A stretch of 50,007 bases of DNA from Amycolatopsis orientalis DSM 43388 (lineage in GTDB: Bacteria > Actinomycetota > Actinomycetes > Mycobacteriales > Pseudonocardiaceae): NCBI RefSeq assembly GCF_000411975.1, contig NZ_ASXG01000066.1, positions 1-50,007 on the forward strand, written 5' to 3'. Shown piece by piece: positions 1 through 8,760 of this stretch (positions are counted from its first letter, which is position 1; each line of letters starts with the position of its first letter). A program made the position numbers and the translations under genes. Below the pieces are notes generated by a model. That model was not told where the DNA came from. It searched no databases and saw only the letters and a program-made list of their open reading frames with translations.

Positions 1-54
1 CAGACTACGACCAGTGATCAGCCAGCCCATCCAACCGGTCCCCACACACAAGCC

Positions 55-171
55 GGAATCTAAGTCCGTGAAGGAGCCCTTCACGGGCGGTCGCTGGTCG
101 TGAGGGGTCCTTGAGGGAATCTAAGTTCGTGAAGGAGCCCCTCACGGCCGGTCGCTGGTCGTGAGGGGGTC
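55..171. repeat. Tandem direct repeat with hairpins at the left edge
   Basis: Two imperfect copies of a roughly 54-nt unit start at 55 and 117, a period of 62. Each begins GGAATCTAAGT and ends GGTCGCTGGTCGTGAGGGG. The first copy contains a perfect 9-bp hairpin with a 3-nt loop (CCGTGAAGG at 66-74 with CCTTCACGG at 78-86); the second has a slightly mismatched version. The words resemble the larger hairpins at 25132 and 37338, so this looks like the same extragenic repeat family. It lies just past the stop of the leftward DUF3710 gene and could also end its transcript. Confidence 0.75.
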
Positions 172-189
172 CGTGCTCGCGGGGCGGGG

Positions 190-846
190 TCAGCCTTGCT
201 GTTGTTCCGCGATGTGCTGGGCGACTGCGTCGGGGAGGGTGATGGGAAGCGGGGTGCGCACCGGCATCGGGGAGTTGCCTCGGTCGACCACCGTGCGGCG
301 CACGATCGCTCGCAGTACTTCGGGGGCTTGCGACGCGGTGGACTGCGGGCCGGCGATTACGCCGCGCAGCATCCAGCGCGGGCCGTCCACGCCGACGAAG
401 CGCAGGGCTACGTCGCCGACGATCGCGGACAGTTCCATGCCCCATTCGCCGCGGCCGACGTTGACTTTCGCGCCGTCCGCGCGGAGCTGGTCGGCGAGTT
501 CGTTGCTCACTTCGCGCCACAGGCCGCCGGATTTCGGGGCCGCGTAGGCGCTGACGGTGATCTGCCCGACTTCGGTCACGACGTGCACCGCGCGCACGCC
601 GCCTTCCTCCGGGTCCATTTCGACCTGCACTTGCGAACCGTCGGGCACCGGTACGCGGACCGAGCCCAGGTCGATGCGCGGGATGCCGTCTTCTTCGGCC
701 TCGCTGACGTCGAACGGGCCGTCGGTTGTCTCCGACAGCTGGTCCTCGGGTTCGAGCGCGTCGTCGGCTTCGACGCTTTCGCGCTCGGAAGCGACGCCTC
801 CGGTCTCGTCGTCGCCGGACCGGCGCTTGCGTCCGAAAATCCCCAC
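190..846 (-). CDS. DUF3710 domain-containing protein
   Basis: 218 aa. The GTG start at 846 gives the N-terminus MGIFGRKRR, and AAGGAG lies just upstream. Residues 1-55 are polar and strongly acidic after a short basic tip, and look disordered. From about residue 55 to the end runs the DUF3710 fold, with IPRIDLGSVRVPVPDG, a VHVVTEVGQITVSAYAAPK stretch and the conserved GPRWMLRGVIAG block. No catalytic motif or membrane segment is visible and the function is unknown. The start overlaps the dut stop by one base (TAGTG), so the two are translationally coupled. M. tuberculosis keeps the same pair (Rv2696c after dut). The family call is firm; any role is not established. Confidence 0.92.
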   Translation of the reverse strand: MGIFGRKRRSGDDETGGVASERESVEADDALEPEDQLSETTDGPFDVSEAEEDGIPRIDLGSVRVPVPDGSQVQVEMDPEEGGVRAVHVVTEVGQITVSAYAAPKSGGLWREVSNELADQLRADGAKVNVGRGEWGMELSAIVGDVALRFVGVDGPRWMLRGVIAGPQSTASQAPEVLRAIVRRTVVDRGNSPMPVRTPLPITLPDAVAQHIAEQQQG

Positions 847-1349
847 TATCGTTCCGCTCCTTCCCCGGTGCCCGCGCCGGTGTCTCCGGCGCCGGGTGCC
901 AGTGTGGCGTGTCCGCCGGTCGAGCCGTAACCTCCCGCGCCGCGTTCGGTCGCCTCGAGTTCGGCGACCTCGACGAACTCCGCGTGCTCCACTCTCTGCA
1001 CTACCAGCTGCGCGATCCGGTCGCCGCGCGCCAGCACGATTTTCTCGCGCGGGTCGTGGTTGACGAGGCAGACCTTGATCTCGCCGCGGTAGCCCGAGTC
1101 GATCGTGCCGGGAGTGTTCACCACCGACAATCCGACGCGCGCCGCGAGCCCCGAGCGCGGGTGCACGAACCCGGCGTACCCGGGAGGCAGCGCGATCGCG
1201 ACCCCGGTGCCGACGACCCCGCGCTCTCCGGGTCCGAGCACGATATCCGAGGTGGTGACGAGATCGGCCCCGGCGTCGCCGGGCCGGGCATAGGCGGGCG
1301 GCGGGACTCCGGGGTCGAGCCGCTGGAGGAGGACCTGAACGCTGGACAC
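846..1349 (-). CDS. dut: dUTP diphosphatase
   Basis: 167 aa, typical for trimeric dUTPases. It hydrolyses dUTP to dUMP and pyrophosphate, which keeps uracil out of DNA and feeds dTMP synthesis. All five motifs are visible: RPGDAGADL (22-30), HPRSGLA (63-69), [14 protein letters not shown] (78-91, with the catalytic Asp and the uracil-binding Tyr), RGDRIAQL (108-115) and the C-terminal lid [10 protein letters not shown] (136-145). A Gly/Ala/Thr-rich tail follows residue 146. GTG at 1349 was chosen because the N-terminus then begins just before the first beta strand. The gene is divergent from DUF3093 and is followed by DUF3710 with a one-base overlap. Confidence 0.96.
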   Translation of the reverse strand: MSSVQVLLQRLDPGVPPPAYARPGDAGADLVTTSDIVLGPGERGVVGTGVAIALPPGYAGFVHPRSGLAARVGLSVVNTPGTIDSGYRGEIKVCLVNHDPREKIVLARGDRIAQLVVQRVEHAEFVEVAELEATERGAGGYGSTGGHATLAPGAGDTGAGTGEGAER

Positions 1350-1361
1350 GGGCGGCGAGAC

Positions 1362-1373
1362 TACCCTTGCGGT
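1362..1373 (+). promoter_or_regulatory. Candidate -10 for a leaderless DUF3093 transcript
   Basis: TACCCT at 1362-1367 fits the actinobacterial -10 pattern TANNNT and ends six bases before the GTG at 1374. No Shine-Dalgarno sequence precedes that GTG. The arrangement suggests a leaderless mRNA starting at or next to the start codon. No clear -35 box is seen. Confidence 0.35.
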
Positions 1374-1856
1374 GTGGCTGACCGCGTGAACACCGCCGCG
1401 ACGGGCGTCGTCGCACACTCCGAACGGCTCTACCTGCCGTGGTGGGGCTGGCCCCTGCCGATGGCCGGGGCGATCCTGCTGGGCGTCGAGGTCCACCTGG
1501 GCTACCCGTCCATCCCGATGTGGATCCCGCTCGCGATCGCCGTGCCGGTCATGGCCGCGCTCCTGCTGTCGCTGGGCAGGGCGAAAATCAAGATCACCGC
1601 GGGCGACGACCCGGAACTCTGGGTCGGCGACGCCCACCTGCCGCTCCGCTACGTCGGCGACATCGCCATCGTGGAAAAAGACGCCAAACGCCACGCCCTG
1701 GGCCGCGACGGCGACCCCGCCGCCTTCGTCCTGCACCGCGGCTGGGTAGGCCCCGCAGTCCGGATCACCCTGACCGACCCGGCCGACCCCACCCCGTACT
1801 GGCTCTTCAGCACCCGCAAACCACAGCGAGTAGCAGAGCTGCTCCGCAACGCCTGA
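1374..1856 (+). CDS. DUF3093 membrane protein
   Basis: 160 aa. After the phrase [15 protein letters not shown] come two hydrophobic segments at roughly residues 24-41 and 45-66 that form a hairpin in the membrane. A soluble C-terminal domain follows, with [15 protein letters not shown] and a closing [16 protein letters not shown]. This is the DUF3093 layout, and the family has no assigned activity. GTG at 1374 was preferred over the in-frame GTG at 1386 because a -10-like box sits at leaderless spacing before it. The gene is divergent from dut, as in mycobacteria (Rv2698). Confidence 0.9.
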   Translation: MADRVNTAATGVVAHSERLYLPWWGWPLPMAGAILLGVEVHLGYPSIPMWIPLAIAVPVMAALLLSLGRAKIKITAGDDPELWVGDAHLPLRYVGDIAIVEKDAKRHALGRDGDPAAFVLHRGWVGPAVRITLTDPADPTPYWLFSTRKPQRVAELLRNA

Positions 1857-2065
1857 CCGCGGACGCCCCTCCGTCCAGTTCCGTGAGGGGAACCCCTACA
1901 GACGCTGATTCCCCCACGGCTCCCCTCACGACCAGCCACCCCAGGCACCCAAAGCGGGCGTCCGGTGCATCAGGCGCACCAATGCCACATCCGGGGCGCT
2001 AGCCCCGCCAGCCGCCGAACCGCAACCGCTGCACCCACCCATCGAGGCACCCAGCCCCCGCCCTG

Positions 2066-2169
2066 CACCCCGATACGAAGCCTCCCTGCGGTCCGGGGGT
2101 GCTTGTCAAGGCATCTTTCCCGCCTTGACAAGCACCCCCGGACCGTCAGCACAATCAAGCTTCGGGGTG
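2066..2169. repeat. 104-nt nested palindromic element, copy A
   Basis: Outer arms CACCCCGA (2066-2073) and TCGGGGTG (2162-2169) enclose a long stem, 2089-2112 paired with 2122-2145, around a 9-nt loop ATCTTTCCC. The variable part of the stem reads GTCCGGGGG on the left and CCCCCGGAC on the right. Copies B (25249-25352) and C (37537-37641) share the outer arms, the loop core TTTCCC and the flanking words CGATACGAAGCCTCCCTGCG and GTCAGCACAATCA. Their stem bases differ in a compensated way. The flanks beyond the element also match copy C, for example GAGGCACCCAGCCCC to the left and CAATGTCGCC to the right. Confidence 0.9.
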
Positions 2170-2226
2170 CCCCACGCCCCCAATGCAATGTCGCCCGCCA
2201 GGGCGACGAGCCACCCCAGAACACGA

Positions 2227-2262
2227 GTAAAGGGGCCGACCACAACGGCCGACCCCCTTGGC
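2227..2262 (-). terminator. Possible terminator after the DUF4193 gene
   Basis: GGCCG and CGGCC pair around the loop ACCACAA, with further G/C pairing outside a small bulge. Read leftward, a TTTACT tract follows. It lies about 75 bases beyond the stop of the leftward DUF4193 gene. The stem is imperfect, so this is tentative. Confidence 0.4.
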
Positions 2263-2337
2263 TTACCCGGTCATCCCAAGACCGCGAAACGCTGTCCCCG
2301 TGAATCTCCCCTGGAAAATCCCCTAGAAATCCTCAGG

Positions 2338-2646
2338 TCAGGCGCAATCGCGGCAGATCAGCCGGCCGCCGTTGTCCTCGGCGAGCCTGCTGCGGTGGTG
2401 CACCAGGAAGCACACCGAGCAGGTGAACTCGTCCGCCTGCTTCGGCACGACCTTCACGGTCATGTCCTCCCCGGAGAGCCCGGAAAGGTCCGCGCCGGGA
2501 AGTTCGAAGTTCTCCGCGGTCGCGTCCTCGTCGACGTCGACGACGCCGGACTGGTTCTCGTTCCGCCGGGCCTTCAGCTCCTCCAACGAGTCTTCGGCCA
2601 GCTCGTCGGCTTCGCTGCGGCGCGGAGCGTCGTAGTCGGTAGCCAT
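2338..2646 (-). CDS. DUF4193 protein with a CxxC pair
   Basis: 102 aa. The start is ATG at 2646 (MATDYDAPRR), preceded by GAGGG at good spacing; a GTG four codons upstream is possible. The N-terminal half is acidic (SEADELAEDSLEELK, DVDEDATAEN). The C-terminal half carries FTCSVCFLVHHRSRL and, 20 residues later, LICRDCA, so two Cys pairs that could form a zinc ribbon. This matches DUF4193, a small actinobacterial family of unknown function found at this place beside sigA (M. tuberculosis Rv2699c). It is convergent with DUF3093 and divergent from the Cei-like gene. Confidence 0.9.
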   Translation of the reverse strand: MATDYDAPRRSEADELAEDSLEELKARRNENQSGVVDVDEDATAENFELPGADLSGLSGEDMTVKVVPKQADEFTCSVCFLVHHRSRLAEDNGGRLICRDCA

Positions 2647-3155
2647 GGTGTCCCTCACCCCTGCGATTCAGCGTGTCGTCCTGCACCGGTTCCGGAGGCG
2701 CCCGATACCGGTCGTGCCGCTGGTCAACGTTCCAGCGCCCCTGTTTGTGCCCGGCCTTCGAGTGACCCAGGTCTCAACCTGGTTGACCTCGTTCTGCGGC
2801 CGGAGCCCGGGAAGGGTAGCTCACCGCCGGGCGCGCCTCGCACCGAGTCGGACATTGCCGGACCAGCGTCACCCGGGAGGGGGAACGCGCAGGTGAGACG
2901 CCTGTCCTCCGTTCGGGTTGCCCCGGCGTCGTAAACATCACCTCGCGGCCGAGTCCGCTTGCTCGCGCCGAGCCGTCCGTGGTGCGATCGGCCCGGAGGG
3001 GCATTACGCGGAACGGGTGAAGGTGACCCGCGACACCGCGCGCCTTGAACAGCGCCTAGGCTCACCGGCTACCACGCCGGTGCGTACGCTGGCGGTTACC
3101 GCGAGGCGCGGCGGCGCGACCGCGGCCGGTTCTGCGAGGGGAAGGGACGGGGCAG
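2647..3155. other. Long divergent intergenic region
   Basis: This 509-base gap separates the DUF4193 start (-) from the Cei-like start (+). No reading frame in it has a ribosome-binding site and recognisable family content. A TAGGCT hexamer at 3057-3062, about 95 bases before the GTG at 3156, is a plausible -10 for the rightward gene. A 13-bp palindrome, TCAACC-T-GGTTGA, lies at 2774-2786. Otherwise I see nothing definable. Confidence 0.5.
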
Positions 3156-3839
3156 GTGGCGTCGGGGAACGGGGCGGGGAACCGTGGTGCGCGGCCTTAT
3201 CGCAAGCACCGTCCGCTGCCCGCGTTGATCGTGATCGGCGTGCTCGCGCTCGGCGCGGTGTTCGTCTGGGTGCACGCCGTGGTCGGCCGCGGCGACGTAG
3301 ACGAGGCGGTCCGCTGCAGCCCGGAGCCCAAGGCTCCCCCGGGAATCACCTACACGCCGGTCCCGCACAACGGCCTGGACGACCGCTCGCCGATGCCGCC
3401 GGACAAGGTCGCGCTGAAGGTGCTCAACGCGTCCAGCACGCGCGGGCAGGGCAGCATCGCCACCAACGCGCTGCGCGAACTCGGCTTCACCGCGATCGGC
3501 GACCCCGCCAACGACCCGGCGTACCCGAAGGGCGACGCGCGCTGCCGCGGCCAGATCCGCTACGGCGACAACGGCGCCTCCGCGGCCCGCACGGTCAGCC
3601 TGGTGGTCCCGTGCGCGGAGCTGGTGCACGACACCCGCAAGGACGCCACCGTCGACCTGGCCACCGGGAAGCTGTTCACCGACATCCAGCCGCGGCCCGA
3701 GGCGGTCAAGATCCTGAAGCAGCTCACCGCCTGGTCGCAGGCGCACCAGGGCGGCGGCAGCAGCGAGCAGTCCGCCAGCCCCGGCGCGCCGGTGATCGAC
3801 CAGACGCTGCTGGCCTCGGCGCGCGCCGTCACCTGCTGA
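3156..3839 (+). CDS. Cei-like envelope protein with a LytR C-terminal domain
   Basis: 227 aa. A basic N-terminus is followed by one transmembrane helix at about residues 21-42, so most of the protein faces outside. Residues about 85-165 form the LytR_cpsA_psr C-terminal (LytR_C) domain, seen in DKVALKVLNASSTRGQGSIATNALRELGF and the later RTVSLVVPCAELVHD. It lacks the LCP catalytic domain. The locus matches mycobacterial Cei (Rv2700), which is linked to cell-envelope integrity, and both neighbours are conserved. The C-terminal 35 residues are Gly/Ser-rich and end in Cys. Convergent with suhB, whose stop lies 34 bases away. Confidence 0.87.
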   Translation: MASGNGAGNRGARPYRKHRPLPALIVIGVLALGAVFVWVHAVVGRGDVDEAVRCSPEPKAPPGITYTPVPHNGLDDRSPMPPDKVALKVLNASSTRGQGSIATNALRELGFTAIGDPANDPAYPKGDARCRGQIRYGDNGASAARTVSLVVPCAELVHDTRKDATVDLATGKLFTDIQPRPEAVKILKQLTAWSQAHQGGGSSEQSASPGAPVIDQTLLASARAVTC

Positions 3840-3873
3840 CCCCTCGGACGAGGTCAGCGGGCCCGACCCGCGG

Positions 3874-4710
3874 TCACACCTCTGCCGCGCCGCCCGCGGC
3901 CAGCGCCGCACGCAGTTCCGCCGCGACGCCTGGCGTCGCCGCGAACGTCGCGTCCTCCCCCAGGTCCGCCGCTTCGCCGGGCAGCAGCACCGTCGCGCCC
4001 GCCTCCTGCGCCACCAACGCTCCGGCGGCCCAGTCCCAGCGGTGCAGACCGTGCTCGAAGTACCCGTCCAGCCAGCCGGCGGCGACCGCGCACAAGTCCA
4101 GCGAGGCCGCGCCCCGGCGGCGGATGTCGCGGACCCGTCCGACCAGGTCCGCGGTCAGCTTGCCCTGCCGGACCCGGCGGTCCTGCGCGTAGGAAAACCC
4201 CATGCCGACGAGCGCGAGGTCCAGCCGGTCCGCCGCGGACACCGAAAGCCGGGCGCCGTCGAGCCAGGACCCGCCGCCGCGGATCGCCGTCCAGCGCCGC
4301 CCGCTCACCGGCTCCACGACCGCCCCGGCGACCGAGACCCCGTCGATCTGCGCGGCGATCGACACCGCGAAGGTCGGCAGGCCGTACAGGAAGTTGACCG
4401 TCCCGTCGATCGGATCGACCACCCACGCGACCCCGCCGGCGGCGTCGTGCCCGGCGCCGCCGCCCTCCTCCCCCAGCACCGGTTCCCCGGGCCGGAGCCG
4501 CTCGAGCCGGGCCCGGACCAGTTCCTCCGACTCCCGGTCCACCGCGGTCACCACGTCGGTCTCCGCCGACTTCGTGTCCACCGCGACCTCGCCGCCGGAC
4601 CGCATCCGCACCCAGGCCGTCCGGACCAGGTGCGCGGCCTCGACCGCGACCTGTTCGGCGGTGTTTTTCAGGTCGTTCAGCGTCGCCTCGTCAACTCCCA
4701 CGCCCGCCAT
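3874..4710 (-). CDS. suhB: Inositol monophosphatase family protein
   Basis: 278 aa, cytosolic, Mg-dependent and Li-sensitive phosphatase family. It removes phosphate from inositol 1-phosphate or related sugar phosphates; in actinobacteria inositol feeds phosphatidylinositol and mycothiol synthesis. The metal ligands are present: GEEGGG (80-85), DPIDGT (99-104) and WDWAAG (225-230). The substrate loop [12 protein letters not shown] follows the second motif. ATG at 4710 was used although only a weak GATGTG precedes it; a GTG at codon 4 or 6 is an alternative. Located between the Cei-like gene and ppgK exactly as in M. tuberculosis (Rv2701c). The exact substrate cannot be read from the sequence. 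Confidence 0.92.
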   Translation of the reverse strand: MAGVGVDEATLNDLKNTAEQVAVEAAHLVRTAWVRMRSGGEVAVDTKSAETDVVTAVDRESEELVRARLERLRPGEPVLGEEGGGAGHDAAGGVAWVVDPIDGTVNFLYGLPTFAVSIAAQIDGVSVAGAVVEPVSGRRWTAIRGGGSWLDGARLSVSAADRLDLALVGMGFSYAQDRRVRQGKLTADLVGRVRDIRRRGAASLDLCAVAAGWLDGYFEHGLHRWDWAAGALVAQEAGATVLLPGEAADLGEDATFAATPGVAAELRAALAAGGAAEV

Positions 4711-4725
4711 GTCATCACATCCGGT

Positions 4726-4731
4726 TAAAGT
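4726..4731 (+). promoter_or_regulatory. Candidate -10 for ppgK
   Basis: TAAAGT fits TANNNT and lies 43 bases upstream of the chosen ppgK GTG, in the short divergent gap with suhB. No convincing -35 box is seen. Confidence 0.3.
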
Positions 4732-4774
4732 CTCCGCAGCAGACTTCTGAATCGTGCGAGAAGGGACCACGTCA

Positions 4775-5536
4775 GTGACGGCGACCCGAGGCTTCGGAAT
4801 CGACATCGGCGGCAGCGGGATCAAGGGCGCGCTGGTCGATTTGGAACAGGGACAGCTCATCGGGGACCGGCACCGGATCGAAACGCCGCAGCCGTCGACG
4901 CCGGACGCGGTGGCCGACGTCGTCGCCGAGATCGTCCGCGCGGCGGAATGGGACGGCCCGGTCGGCGTGACGCTTCCCGCGGTGGTCAAGAAGGGCACCG
5001 CGCACACCGCGGCCAACATCGACCACAAGTGGATCGGCACCGACGCCGAGGCGCTCTTCGCGAAGCGGCTCGGCAAGAGCGTCGAAGAGGTCACGATGCT
5101 CAACGACGCCGACGCCGCCGGCCTCGCCGAGATCCGCTTCGGCGACGCGGCCGCGCGCACCGGCGTGACCGCGCTGCTGACCTTCGGAACCGGCATCGGC
5201 AGCGCCCTGTTCCACGACGGCAAGCTCGTCCCCAACACCGAATTCGGCCACCTGGAGGTCGACGGGCACGACGCGGAAAAGCGCGCCGCCGCGTCGGTGA
5301 AAGACAACGAGGGCCTGTCGTACCCGCAGTGGGCCAAGCGGGTGCACCGGTACCTCTCGGTGCTGGAGAACCTGATCTGGCCGGACCTGTTCATCGTCGG
5401 CGGCGGCGTCAGCAAGAAGGCCGAGAAGTGGGTGCCGCTGCTGGACATCCGCACGCCGGTGGTCGTCGCGTCGCTGCAGAACAACGCGGGCATCGTCGGG
5501 GCCGCCGCGGCCGCCGCGGAGAGCGCCGGGCACTGA
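4775..5536 (+). CDS. ppgK: Polyphosphate glucokinase
   Basis: 253 aa. PpgK phosphorylates glucose to glucose 6-phosphate using polyphosphate (and usually ATP). ROK-fold motifs: [11 protein letters not shown] (phosphate loop, 8-18), [11 protein letters not shown] with the catalytic Asp (109-119), [10 protein letters not shown] (135-144) and EFGHLEVDG (156-164). The long ROK Cys cluster is absent, as expected for PpgK. GTG at 4775 was chosen because GAGAAGGG stands at good spacing; an in-frame GTG at 4754 lacks a binding site. Upstream of sigA and divergent from suhB, matching mycobacterial Rv2702. Confidence 0.95.
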   Translation: MTATRGFGIDIGGSGIKGALVDLEQGQLIGDRHRIETPQPSTPDAVADVVAEIVRAAEWDGPVGVTLPAVVKKGTAHTAANIDHKWIGTDAEALFAKRLGKSVEEVTMLNDADAAGLAEIRFGDAAARTGVTALLTFGTGIGSALFHDGKLVPNTEFGHLEVDGHDAEKRAAASVKDNEGLSYPQWAKRVHRYLSVLENLIWPDLFIVGGGVSKKAEKWVPLLDIRTPVVVASLQNNAGIVGAAAAAAESAGH

Positions 5537-5609
5537 GGCGGGGCGTCCGCGCCGGTCTCGGACCGGTCACCGCCAGGCGCCGGGAAGGGGGCCGGAGGGT
5601 GATCGCTTC

Positions 5610-5638
5610 GCGACGCAGTGGGCCGGCGTCGTTACAAT
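5610..5638 (+). promoter_or_regulatory. Candidate sigA promoter
   Basis: TACAAT at 5633-5638 is a good -10 hexamer. GCGACG at 5610-5615, 17 bases upstream, is the best -35 candidate but a poor match. Transcription would start near 5645, leaving a leader of roughly 115 bases before the sigA GTG. Confidence 0.4.
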
Positions 5639-5690
5639 GGAACACGGCGCAGGAGCTGCGGAGGCAAAACCGCAGGCCGAGGCGTGTTCC
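5639..5690 (+). promoter_or_regulatory. Nested hairpin at the start of the sigA leader
   Basis: GGAACACG (5639-5646) is perfectly complementary to CGTGTTCC (5683-5690). Inside it CTGCGG (5656-5661) pairs with CCGCAG (5670-5675) around AGGCAAAA. The element begins directly after the candidate -10. It could be a structured leader or an operator at the start site. No known riboswitch class is recognised. Confidence 0.4.
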
Positions 5691-5758
5691 CCGAATGTGA
5701 GGCAGCTGAGGTGGCGACATCTCGGCTCGTCATGATCGACCGCTGCGAAAGGGCGTAA

Positions 5759-7180
5759 GTGGCAGCCGCAAGAACCGCAACCCGAGGCGGGACGAAGACA
5801 GCGACCGAAGCCGGCGAGCCGGCCGACGAGGCAGCCACCGGAGCGGCGAAGTCCCCGGCGCGCAAGACCGCCGCGAAGTCGGCGGGCGCGAAGAAGACTC
5901 CGGCCAAGAAGGCTCCGGCGAAGAAGGCCGCCGCGAAGGGTCCGAAGACCGACGACGGCGATCCCGACGGCCCGGTCGACCTCGACGAGGCCGAACTCGA
6001 CAGCCCGGACCTGTCCGATCTCGAAGAGGTCGAGGTCGACGTCGTCGACGAGACGGTCAACGACGAGGCGGACGACGACGAGGACGACTCGGACGACGAC
6101 GAGGCCGACGGGACCGCGGGCGCGGGTTCCTCGACCGCCGCGCGCCGTCGCGCGAGCGCGGCCGACAAGGGCGGCAAGTCCTCGGACAACCCGGACTTCG
6201 TGTGGGACGAGGAGGAGTCCGAGGCGCTGCGCCAGGCGCGCAAGGACGCCGAGCTCACCGCGTCGGCCGACTCCGTCCGCGCCTACCTCAAGCAGATCGG
6301 CAAGGTCGCGCTGCTGAACGCCGAGGAGGAGGTGGAGCTCGCCAAGCGGATCGAGGCCGGGCTCTACGCCGCCGAGCGCGTGCGCACCGCCGAGGAGGAG
6401 GGCGAGAAGCTCGTCACCCAGATGCGCCGCGACCTCAAGTGGATCGTGCGCGACGGCGAGCGGGCCAAGAACCACCTGCTGGAGGCGAACCTCCGGCTCG
6501 TGGTGTCGCTGGCCAAGCGCTACACCGGCCGCGGCATGGCGTTCCTGGACCTGATCCAGGAGGGCAACCTCGGCCTGATCCGCGCGGTGGAGAAGTTCGA
6601 CTACACCAAGGGCTACAAGTTCTCGACGTACGCCACGTGGTGGATCCGCCAGGCGATCACCCGCGCGATGGCCGACCAGGCGCGCACCATCCGCATCCCG
6701 GTGCACATGGTCGAGGTCATCAACAAGCTGGGCCGCATCCAGCGCGAGCTCCTGCAGGACCTCGGCCGCGAGCCGACGCCCGAGGAACTCGCCAAGGAGA
6801 TGGACATCTCGCCGGAGAAGGTCCTGGAGATCCAGCAGTACGCGCGCGAGCCGATCTCGCTGGACCAGACCATCGGCGACGAGGGCGACTCGCAGCTCGG
6901 CGACTTCATCGAGGACTCCGAGGCGGTCGTCGCGGTGGACGCGGTGTCGTTCACGCTGCTGCAGGACCAGCTCCAGTCGGTGCTGCAGACCCTGTCCGAG
7001 CGCGAGGCGGGCGTGGTCCGGCTGCGGTTCGGCCTCACCGACGGCCAGCCGCGCACGCTCGACGAGATCGGCCAGGTCTACGGAGTCACGCGCGAGCGGA
7101 TCCGGCAAATCGAGTCGAAGACGATGTCGAAGCTGCGCCACCCGTCGCGTTCGCAGGTGCTGCGCGACTACCTGGACTGA
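5759..7180 (+). CDS. sigA: Principal RNA polymerase sigma factor (HrdB/SigA)
   Basis: 473 aa, the group 1 sigma-70 factor that directs housekeeping transcription. The first 60 residues hold an Ala/Lys-rich tract ([16 protein letters not shown]), followed by a long acidic stretch to about residue 115, as in other actinobacterial HrdB/SigA proteins. Region 1.2 begins at [11 protein letters not shown]. Region 2 includes [34 protein letters not shown] and the -10-recognition helix [13 protein letters not shown]. Region 3 follows with RIPVHMVE. Region 4.2 near the end reads [23 protein letters not shown] at 5759 is the only start giving the basic N-terminus. The gene is followed by a hairpin terminator at 7200. 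Confidence 0.98.
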   Translation: MAAARTATRGGTKTATEAGEPADEAATGAAKSPARKTAAKSAGAKKTPAKKAPAKKAAAKGPKTDDGDPDGPVDLDEAELDSPDLSDLEEVEVDVVDETVNDEADDDEDDSDDDEADGTAGAGSSTAARRRASAADKGGKSSDNPDFVWDEEESEALRQARKDAELTASADSVRAYLKQIGKVALLNAEEEVELAKRIEAGLYAAERVRTAEEEGEKLVTQMRRDLKWIVRDGERAKNHLLEANLRLVVSLAKRYTGRGMAFLDLIQEGNLGLIRAVEKFDYTKGYKFSTYATWWIRQAITRAMADQARTIRIPVHMVEVINKLGRIQRELLQDLGREPTPEELAKEMDISPEKVLEIQQYAREPISLDQTIGDEGDSQLGDFIEDSEAVVAVDAVSFTLLQDQLQSVLQTLSEREAGVVRLRFGLTDGQPRTLDEIGQVYGVTRERIRQIESKTMSKLRHPSRSQVLRDYLD

Positions 7181-7199
7181 GCTGCTTCGATTCCCGCGA

Positions 7200-7240
7200 G
7201 AAACCCCGCCCCGCACTTACGCGGCGGCGGGGTTTCTGCG
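7200..7240 (+). terminator. sigA terminator
   Basis: GAAACCCCGCC (7200-7210) pairs perfectly with GGCGGGGTTTC (7226-7236). An inner CCGC/GCGG helix continues the stem. It starts 20 bases after the sigA stop and is followed by TGCGTTTA. Confidence 0.85.
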
Positions 7241-7782
7241 TTTACCGGCAAGGGTGCCGAGGGCATCGGCCCGGCATTTCCGCGAAATCCTTCCTTCGAT
7301 TGACCACAGTGGACCGGACGAGTCCGGAAAACCCGGCGACACCGGCTCGCGATCCGAATTACGCTGCGGCGCAACAGGAATCCGCGAGGCGAGCGTGCAG
7401 CCGAACGTGCACCGCGGCGGAGTCCGCGAACCGCGGGCGTTCGCCGGCAGGTCCGTTTCCCGTTCACAACCGTTCACGCGGAACCCCGGAACCGTTCCGG
7501 AATACTCATCGCCGGTGCACGGTCGCGCACCCAACGCGACATTGGTGCGCGGACAAGATGCTAAAGTCGGTTGTTCTCCGCCCAGAAGCGGAAATCGTGA
7601 TTGTTTGGTTGCCTGAAAACGAAGATCGCAACGGGTGATCGCCATTAGGCTGCGCGCACAACGAGCGTCAGTATTGGAAGGCAGCACCGCCCAGTGTTTT
7701 CGACGAAAACTCAATCGCGAGCGAGCCAGGGATGCCCGGCGGCGCGGAGCGGATCCTCCGGCCCCGGTGAAGCGAGGCAACT
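7241..7782. other. Upstream region of the peptide transporter operon
   Basis: No gene is supported in these 542 bases, which look less GC-rich than the flanking genes. A perfect 15-bp palindrome, CCGGAAC-C-GTTCCGG, lies at 7486-7500 and is a reasonable operator candidate for the operon starting at 7783. TAAAGT near 7562 could be a -10. Confidence 0.5.
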
Positions 7783-8760
7783 GTGATCGGGTTCCTCCTC
7801 CGCAGACTCGTCAACTACATCGCCCTCTGCCTCGTCGCGACCTTCGCGGCGTTCTCGCTGGCGTCGCTGTCCTTCAGCCCGCTGGACGCGCTCAAGCTGC
7901 GCAACCCGCCCGCGCCGCAGGCGACCATCGACGCGAAGGCCGCCGAACTGCACCTGGACCAGTCGATCCCGCACCGGTTCTTCACCTGGCTGGGCGGCGT
8001 CTTCCAGGGCGACTTCGGCCGCACCGTCGCCGACCAGGCGATCACCGACGAACTGTTCCGCCGCGCGGGCGTGAGCCTGCGGCTGTTCCTGCTCGGGATC
8101 ACGATCGGCATCATCGTCGGCGTGCTCGTCGGCGTGGTCAGCGCGATCCGGCAGTACAAGATCAGCGACTACATCGCCACCACGTTCTCTTTCGTGGTGC
8201 TGTCGACGCCGGTGTTCGTGATCGCCACGATCCTCAAGGCGGGCGCGCAGTCGGTCAACGACAACCTGCTCGACGGCTACCAGTTCTTCATCGTGCAGGG
8301 CGAGGGCGGCGCGGTCGACGGCGGTTTCGGCGACGTCCTGCTCGACCGGCTGCAGCACATCATCGTGCCGACCCTGGCGATCGTGCTGACCCAGGTCGCC
8401 TACTACAGCCGCTATCAGCGTTCGGCGATGCTCGACGTGCTCGGCTCGGACTTCCTGCGCACCGCACAGGCCAAGGGCCTCACCCGCAGGCGCGCGCTGT
8501 TCAAGCACGGCCTGCGCACCGCGCTGATCCCGATGGCGACGCTGTTCGCGTTCGGCTTCGGCCTGCTCATCACCGGCGGTGTCTTCACCGAGAAGATCTT
8601 CGGCTGGTACGGCATGGGCGACTGGCTGGTGACCGGGATCCAGAAGCAGGACACCAACATCGTCACCACCGTGACCCTGTTCATCGCGATCTGCGTGCTG
8701 CTCGCCGGCTGGCTCGCGGACGTGCTCTACGCCGCGCTCGACCCGAGGGTGAGGATCTGA
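7783..8760 (+). CDS. Oligopeptide ABC transporter permease (DppB/OppB type)
   Basis: 325 aa integral membrane subunit. A first helix near residues 8-30 ([19 protein letters not shown]) is followed by the external segment typical of DppB ([21 protein letters not shown]), then five further helices. The EAA coupling loop is present: [32 protein letters not shown] at 7783 starts the protein directly at the conserved IGFLLRRL. First gene of a four-gene transporter operon; its stop overlaps the ATG of the next permease by one base. The substrate class (oligo- or dipeptides, possibly nickel chelates) is family inference. Confidence 0.94.
   Translation: MIGFLLRRLVNYIALCLVATFAAFSLASLSFSPLDALKLRNPPAPQATIDAKAAELHLDQSIPHRFFTWLGGVFQGDFGRTVADQAITDELFRRAGVSLRLFLLGITIGIIVGVLVGVVSAIRQYKISDYIATTFSFVVLSTPVFVIATILKAGAQSVNDNLLDGYQFFIVQGEGGAVDGGFGDVLLDRLQHIIVPTLAIVLTQVAYYSRYQRSAMLDVLGSDFLRTAQAKGLTRRRALFKHGLRTALIPMATLFAFGFGLLITGGVFTEKIFGWYGMGDWLVTGIQKQDTNIVTTVTLFIAICVLLAGWLADVLYAALDPRVRI

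Larger units (their letters stand above)
1857..2337. other. Convergent intergenic region with repeat elements
   Basis: This 481-base gap lies between DUF3093 (+) and DUF4193 (-). It holds a 10-bp stem (CGTGAGGGGA at 1882-1891 with TCCCCTCACG at 1921-1930) related in wording to the other GTGAGGGG hairpins, copy A of the 104-nt palindromic element (2066-2169), a small GC hairpin reading GTCGCCCGCCAGGGCGAC near 2190, and a terminator-like hairpin at 2227-2262. I see no coding signal. Confidence 0.7.

Noticed and set aside
5567..7216. Long leftward open frame opposite sigA
   Set aside because: Low-complexity composition and no ribosome-binding site; the forward frame is unambiguous.
7217..7780. 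Leftward open frame of 187 codons in the gap before the peptide transporter
   Set aside because: Unsuitable composition, no family resemblance, and it contains the sigA terminator.
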